From SIG299 sp964632165 (lineage in GTDB: Bacteria > Bacillota > Clostridia > Lachnospirales > Lachnospiraceae), in contig CAZWCZ010000001.1 in the NCBI GenBank assembly GCA_964632165.1, forward strand, positions 62,001 through 126,000: a DNA stretch of 64,000 bases, read 5' to 3'. Position numbers and translations under genes: made by a program. Shown here piece after piece: positions 59,493 to 64,000 of this stretch. Each line of letters opens with the position of its first letter. The first letter of the stretch is position 1. The notes under the pieces are model-generated. The model had not been told where the DNA came from. It did no database searches and was given only the letters and a program-made list of their open reading frames with translations.

Positions 59493-61082
59493 CTACATCC
59501 TCATTTCTTCCAAAATCCGAAATACTTCTGAAACTCCCTGCAGCGATGTAAGAAGAAACGGCAGAATAAAATATGCCGACAATGCCAATGCTGATGGTAT
59601 TTTGGACAACAGATCCATGCCGTCTTTTTTTTGTTCTATTTTAATTTCAGCTTCCATTTGTGACATTTTTTCCATCATTCTTCTATTGTTCTCAACTTCT
59701 GCAAATGCTTTTCGAATGCCGACTTCGTCTACCGCAAGAAACCCCTCTGCCAATTCACGAAATCCTTCATGCAATGCTCCCGCCTCTTCTCGTAACCGTC
59801 TTAATGCTTTTTCCGGTCCGGCCGCATAAGAATTAATGCAAATCCTCAGTTCTCTCCTAAACAAACGGCTGAAAATCTCCATATCTTCCAAAAGTTCCGG
59901 AATCGTTGCATCTGCCATTCTCCGTTCCATAAGAACAACTGACTGAAATTGTCTGATCTCATACTCTGCCTGCTGAAGCAGAAGTTTTCTCCGGTACCAT
60001 AGTTTCACAACAGGTGCTGCAAATGCAACTCCTCCACACACAACAGAAACCAGAAAAATCATTCCATAATTCCTTATACCGATATACAAAAGAAACATGT
60101 TCATTCCAACAAACACTGTTGCCATATAAAAGATCATACGAAGCAGAAAATTTCCGTACGTATCCCTTGTATCTGTCTGGAGCAACAACTTCCGTATCCA
60201 TTCACTAAACCGGTTCTCCTGTTTTTCAAGCTGCTCTTCCATCCGCATTTTGGAGAAAAACTTCTTTTCTGCATTTTGTTCCCGAAAAAAATATATTTCT
60301 TTCGCATTATTGATAAACGAATATACAGCGTAAGATACCAGCAGCGTTATCACCTCTATGATTTTCCCAATCCCACCATAAAAAGCAGCCAGGTCAGGTT
60401 CAAACTCCAATCCCCACTGTCGAAGAATCGGCATGGCATAAAATGGTGCAAGTGATACAAAGGTATAGCCTGAAAATTCATGACTTCTTTTTTTTCTGCG
60501 ATAAATTTCTTCCATCACGATCAGCCGCAAATGTTCCAGATTCTCAGAAAAAAGGGAAGAATCTTCCGATATTTTAATGTCTCCTTTTTCTGATGTTTCA
60601 AACGCCTGCACTAAAAACAATTTCAAATACTGATTGTACTTTGTATACAATATATAATTGCGTACCTGCTCTCTTCTGTCACTCTCCGACAGAATACGAT
60701 ACAGTCTGGAAGCATGAAGGCGTAATTCTTCACCGGTTTCCTCTGCCGCATCTTTAATGGCATTAGCCACATTTTGCTCTGACATATAAAAATGTTTTAC
60801 CCTGGAAAGAAACGACAGCATCTCTTTGTATATCCTATACTCTGTCTTTTGAATACGGCTTCCGGAAATTTCCGTATATACAATATAAAGAGTAAACACA
60901 AGACCTCCTGAAAAGTACAGAGCCGAAGGGATCCCCAGAAGCATATTCCACCAAAAGAAAGCGAGTAAGGCAACGGATCCCACCACGATTATCCGGCGTT
61001 CATCCTCTTCCACCAGTTGATTCAGCCTTTTTTCTCCATATGGGCAAAGATTCTCATACTTTTTTGCAAGTCGGGATATCAT
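59493..61082 (-). CDS. TadB/TadC-like inner-membrane platform protein, fused form
   Basis: 529 residues with about seven helices: two near residues 35-70, two near 225-260, two near 310-360 and one near 500. It seems to join two T2SF-type halves (SFLSRVKHFYMSEQNVANAIKDAAEE in the first, QSVVLMERRMADATIPELLEDMEIF in the second), where standard Tad systems have separate TadB and TadC. It would form the membrane platform under the pilus. Start at MISRLAKKY after GGGAGGGG, overlapping the ATPase stop. Confidence 0.82.
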   Translation of the reverse strand: MISRLAKKYENLCPYGEKRLNQLVEEDERRIIVVGSVALLAFFWWNMLLGIPSALYFSGGLVFTLYIVYTEISGSRIQKTEYRIYKEMLSFLSRVKHFYMSEQNVANAIKDAAEETGEELRLHASRLYRILSESDRREQVRNYILYTKYNQYLKLFLVQAFETSEKGDIKISEDSSLFSENLEHLRLIVMEEIYRRKKRSHEFSGYTFVSLAPFYAMPILRQWGLEFEPDLAAFYGGIGKIIEVITLLVSYAVYSFINNAKEIYFFREQNAEKKFFSKMRMEEQLEKQENRFSEWIRKLLLQTDTRDTYGNFLLRMIFYMATVFVGMNMFLLYIGIRNYGMIFLVSVVCGGVAFAAPVVKLWYRRKLLLQQAEYEIRQFQSVVLMERRMADATIPELLEDMEIFSRLFRRELRICINSYAAGPEKALRRLREEAGALHEGFRELAEGFLAVDEVGIRKAFAEVENNRRMMEKMSQMEAEIKIEQKKDGMDLLSKIPSALALSAYFILPFLLTSLQGVSEVFRILEEMRM

Positions 61083-62773
61083 GCTTTGCTCCCCTCCCAT
61101 CCAAAAAACAGTGCAAAGGAACGAAACTCTTCCGGTCCGAGTTCATCTTCTGCACGCAAAAAAGTTGCCTTGCTTGGTATCCCAACAAGTTTCCCTTTTT
61201 GCTCCTTCTCATCAAATCGATAGATTTCCCGGATTTCATACGGTTTCTCCCTTCCTGATACTTTCTGCCTCGGAACAACCTCATGGATATACTGCACATA
61301 TCGTTTTCCAAACCGGTTTCGAAGATGAATGTCAAATCCAAGACCGGCAGCAGCATCCTGCATTGCAAGCTCTTCCTTCGCATAACCACCGATACACAGT
61401 TTTGCATTCACAAAATCCGTTACCATCTGTTCTGTTGTAATATAATGTGCCGAAAAAAACAGTTGCGTTGCAATTTTTGAAATATCCATTGCCAGGATCG
61501 CAACCGAAGCGGAATTGATCTCTCCGATCGCAAATATCTGTCCTGTCGTCTTTCTTGCAAATGCCAATACATCTTCCGCAGGTGTTGCCTGTGAAATACG
61601 CATCGTCATTGTATTTCTTTCCGGAAGAAAGCTCCGCACATTCAGTTCAAACGACTCCGACTCTATGACCCTTAAATTTCTTTCCCTTTTTGTTTCCTTT
61701 AAACATGCCCGGAACAATGTCGTTTTCCCTGATGCCATTTCTCCGGTGATCGCTATGTTCCTTCCGCTTTGCACTAACCATCGGATCAGCTCAGCAAGAA
61801 AGCTTTTCCCCTCTTTTCCCGGATAAAGGCTGTCCAGTGTCACTCCGGAAACGGCATCAAATTTTCGTATCAACCCGACCCACACGTCTGTGACCGGCGG
61901 TCGCGATACGGAAACTCTTCTTCCATCTGCCGTATCTACCACAATCATCGGATGATTCTGTGTCAACTCTCCCGCCCGTGCGTCCCGTATCAGATTACGA
62001 AGTACTCTTGTGAGTTCCTCTTCCGTACCGAAACTTAAAAATTTAAGCCATACCATCTTCCCTCGGATCAGTACATGGATTCCATCCCAGTCATAAAATT
62101 TTTCATTTTCTTCCTTCACTAACAGTTCCCGGTAACTATATGCTTTGATCGCATATCCATTCATTCCAAGCTGTATTTCTTCAATACATCCTTTCTGCTG
62201 ATTGATACTGTCGATTGTACCCAGCCCTACAGTATCCGCAAACAGCAGCTGTGATAACACCTGGATCCGATCTTCCGGGTCAAGCTTTAACTCACGTGCA
62301 ATAAATTCTCTGCGAAGCATTTCCTCAGTCACAACGACATGCTCCTGTCCCTCTCCAAATCCCGCATGTTCCCAAAATTGAAAGAATCCGTATTCTTCCT
62401 TTATCCGGTCTCCTGCATAGATCAGGACTTCAAACATCTGTTGTCCGGTCAGAAGTTCCGGATAATCTGTCGGCAACAGATTTTTGATCTCTTTTTCTGT
62501 CAGTCCCAGTTCCCGTACTAAATAAGATCGAATCAGTTCCTTTACTGCTTCCTTTGCTCCGTAATTCCCCGAGCAGCAGGTACGGATGCTTTTAGACAGC
62601 ATTCTCCGATACTCTTCCTGATTCCGGTATTCTCCCTCGCTTAATCCGGCATCTGCAATCGGCATTTCCGTATATTCGTTCAGCATGTGATATATTCTTT
62701 CCTTTAATTCAGGATAGGAATACTCTTTCCTCGATTTTTTCTGCTGCCTTCCCGACAGACTCCATAAATTCAT
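61079..62773 (-). CDS. TadA/CpaF-like secretion ATPase
   Basis: 564 residues. Walker A GEMASGKTT near residue 344; the Walker B/glutamate region reads FAIGEINSASVAILAM where classical TadA has VGEVRGxEA, and the His box STIHANS is FFSAHYITTEQM. So the fold is kept while key signature residues (Arg, the TIHAN box) are altered. It would power assembly of the pilus. Start at MNLWSLSGR behind AAAGGAAG; it overlaps the ParA-like gene by 65 bases. The frame is open to 62848. Confidence 0.85.
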   Translation of the reverse strand: MNLWSLSGRQQKKSRKEYSYPELKERIYHMLNEYTEMPIADAGLSEGEYRNQEEYRRMLSKSIRTCCSGNYGAKEAVKELIRSYLVRELGLTEKEIKNLLPTDYPELLTGQQMFEVLIYAGDRIKEEYGFFQFWEHAGFGEGQEHVVVTEEMLRREFIARELKLDPEDRIQVLSQLLFADTVGLGTIDSINQQKGCIEEIQLGMNGYAIKAYSYRELLVKEENEKFYDWDGIHVLIRGKMVWLKFLSFGTEEELTRVLRNLIRDARAGELTQNHPMIVVDTADGRRVSVSRPPVTDVWVGLIRKFDAVSGVTLDSLYPGKEGKSFLAELIRWLVQSGRNIAITGEMASGKTTLFRACLKETKRERNLRVIESESFELNVRSFLPERNTMTMRISQATPAEDVLAFARKTTGQIFAIGEINSASVAILAMDISKIATQLFFSAHYITTEQMVTDFVNAKLCIGGYAKEELAMQDAAAGLGFDIHLRNRFGKRYVQYIHEVVPRQKVSGREKPYEIREIYRFDEKEQKGKLVGIPSKATFLRAEDELGPEEFRSFALFFGWEGSKA

Positions 62774-63518
62774 AATTTTCTTCCTTTTTTCCCACTCTTT
62801 CATTTTTGAAAAGAAATTCTGCACATCTTCCTTCAGCCAGTGCATCACGAAATCCGACGTTGCACGGGATCACTCCAACGACTGTTTCCTCTTTACCAAG
62901 ATACCTGCTTTCATATTGTTTCATGCCGTATTTGGACGACTTTAGATACTCTCCGAATAAAATCCCAACCTTTTTCCCGCACAACATATCACGATTTTTA
63001 CTGTATGCCTCCCATGCCCATGGATTTTGCGGAAGTACTACGATAACAACATCCGCCTGTTTCAGACAACCTTCGTTCTGTTTTTGATATCCGCTCCCGG
63101 CATCCAGACAGACCAGATCATACTCTTTTGCCAAATGTGCTTTTATGACATACTGTTCCAGTTCCGTTGTATTTCCGCCATGTACTGTATTTTCTCTACA
63201 TCCAAGTCCCGGAAACAATGCAGCCGACGTAAATGGAACGGATAATGCACAGCGCCTTACGGATGCTTTTGTCAGCATTCCCTGCTTACAGGCAAGAATC
63301 AATGCTGCCATCCCGCTGCGTGCATAAACTTCTTTTCGGGTCTCCAGCTTATACTTTGCATCCAACCCCTGTTCCAATGCCCATCCCTCTGCTGCCGAAG
63401 AAACTGCCATCTCTGTCTGCGGATATTTTTTGCCAAGCATGGCGACTACTGCACACATTGACGAACTTACCTTTGCCTGTCCTTTGACCGGAGACCAGAA
63501 TGCCAGGATTTTTCCCAT
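62709..63518 (-). CDS. ParA/CpaE-like ATPase with altered P-loop
   Basis: 269 residues. The start KILAFWSPVKGQAKVSSSMCAVVAML stands where ParA has GGVGKTT; the lysine of the Walker A is not in its usual place, so ATP binding may be lost or changed. The central YDLVCLDAGSGYQKQN matches the Walker B strand, followed by ADVVIVVLPQNPWAWEAY. In Tad loci such proteins (TadZ/CpaE) place the machine at the cell pole. It is followed by the TadA-like gene with overlap. Confidence 0.8.
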   Translation of the reverse strand: MGKILAFWSPVKGQAKVSSSMCAVVAMLGKKYPQTEMAVSSAAEGWALEQGLDAKYKLETRKEVYARSGMAALILACKQGMLTKASVRRCALSVPFTSAALFPGLGCRENTVHGGNTTELEQYVIKAHLAKEYDLVCLDAGSGYQKQNEGCLKQADVVIVVLPQNPWAWEAYSKNRDMLCGKKVGILFGEYLKSSKYGMKQYESRYLGKEETVVGVIPCNVGFRDALAEGRCAEFLFKNERVGKKEENYEFMESVGKAAEKIEERVFLS

Positions 63519-63521
63519 TCC

Positions 63522-64000
63522 TTACCACCTTCCCAATCGTGCTGTCTGATTTTCCGGAATATCCGGAAACAGGAACAAAATTAATTGCCGGACGGCCTCT
63601 TTCATTTGCGCAGAAAGCCGGCCGATAGGAATATCTCCTGTCTCTCCGAGATGTTCCCGTATCTTTTCGTCCTTTTCCTCCCATGGAATACATATCGTCT
63701 TTTCTGTTTTCTGTTCCGTCAGAAGTTCCAGATATTGCTGCGTATGTACTGATTCCCAGAAATTTCTGATCAGCAGGTACTGTCTCCGCTCCCACTGCCC
63801 TATTTTCGAAAGCAAAGCCGCATGTACCGGAAGTCCGTCCGTGGCAAGTATCAGATGTCCGCATTCATACAGCCTTGGATGCAAAACACGGTATCCAAAA
63901 TCCAGAAATACAACATCATACGCTTCCTTCCGTACCGCAGCATCCGTAAGTACAATTCCGCGGTATATGGTTTCCTCCCATTCTCCTGTCTTTAGAACAT
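63522..64000 (-). CDS. Tad-locus protein, 5' end beyond window (ParA-like fragment)
   Basis: The open frame has no stop up to the right edge; 158 codons plus stop are visible. YDVVFLDFGYRVLHPRLYECGHLILATDGLPVHAALLSKI resembles the second half of a ParA-type fold (strand, then release of hydrophobic Asp). The end ENQTARLGRW is followed by the next gene 3 bases later. Likely another placement or regulatory factor of the Tad machine. A TTG at 63884 is not a credible start given the upstream coding sequence. Confidence 0.72.
   Translation of the reverse strand, partial: VLKTGEWEETIYRGIVLTDAAVRKEAYDVVFLDFGYRVLHPRLYECGHLILATDGLPVHAALLSKIGQWERRQYLLIRNFWESVHTQQYLELLTEQKTEKTICIPWEEKDEKIREHLGETGDIPIGRLSAQMKEAVRQLILFLFPDIPENQTARLGRW

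Overview
The window looks like chromosomal DNA from a moderately low-GC, spore-forming Firmicute, most likely a member of the Lachnospiraceae (Clostridium cluster XIVa). Support comes from the strong AGGAGG ribosome sites, sigma-A promoters of the TTGACA-17-TATAAT type, a T-box on tyrS, RqcH, YerC, DUF1836 and DUF5688 proteins, an electron-bifurcating NfnAB pair, a SpoVB-like flippase and a CwlC-like mother-cell amidase. No phage, transposase, integrase or CRISPR array is visible. Family names come from reading motifs by eye; no search was run.

Layout. 0-3 kb: glycolytic run gap-pgk-tpiA (minus). 3-6 kb: yicC-rpoZ-lepB and a signal-peptide-less amidase with a SPOR domain. 6-9.3 kb: a metal-related operon of two COG0523 GTPases and an ArsR-type regulator; the first GTPase carries a His/Cys-rich tandem repeat interrupted by a 100-N assembly gap. 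9.5-15.4 kb: rqcH and a PHP phosphatase (plus), facing mnmA-nifU-nifS-iscR (minus). 15.6-23.2 kb: surface module 1 (small secreted protein, propeller lipoprotein, propeller plus solute-binding lipoprotein), a SpoVB-like flippase, and two ABC permeases with a small membrane protein. 23.3-36 kb: housekeeping genes (metA, ligA, rluF-like, tRNA-Arg(CCG), nfnAB, yerC, pcrA) mixed with unknown exported proteins. 36-45 kb: an orphan solute-binding lipoprotein, a DUF2974 hydrolase, a chorismate mutase with a decayed dehydratase half, a second signal peptidase, galK-galT, traX, and tyrS behind a T-box. 45-49 kb: surface module 2, a paralogue of module 1. 49-51 kb: an orphan adenine methyltransferase. 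51-57 kb: two large exported leucine-rich-repeat proteins. 57-64 kb: a divergent Tad-type pilus/secretion operon entering from beyond the right edge.

The window is unusually rich in exported proteins, two type I signal peptidases and a Tad-like assembly machine. The most unusual items are: the twice-occurring three-gene lipoprotein module, once next to ABC permeases; a sigma-K-like promoter inside a ribosome-site-sequestering terminator hairpin before the mother-cell-type amidase; an 11-bp duplication that pushes the natural ATG of the second signal peptidase out of frame; and a Tad operon full of one-helix pseudopilin-like proteins, including a 53-residue gene.
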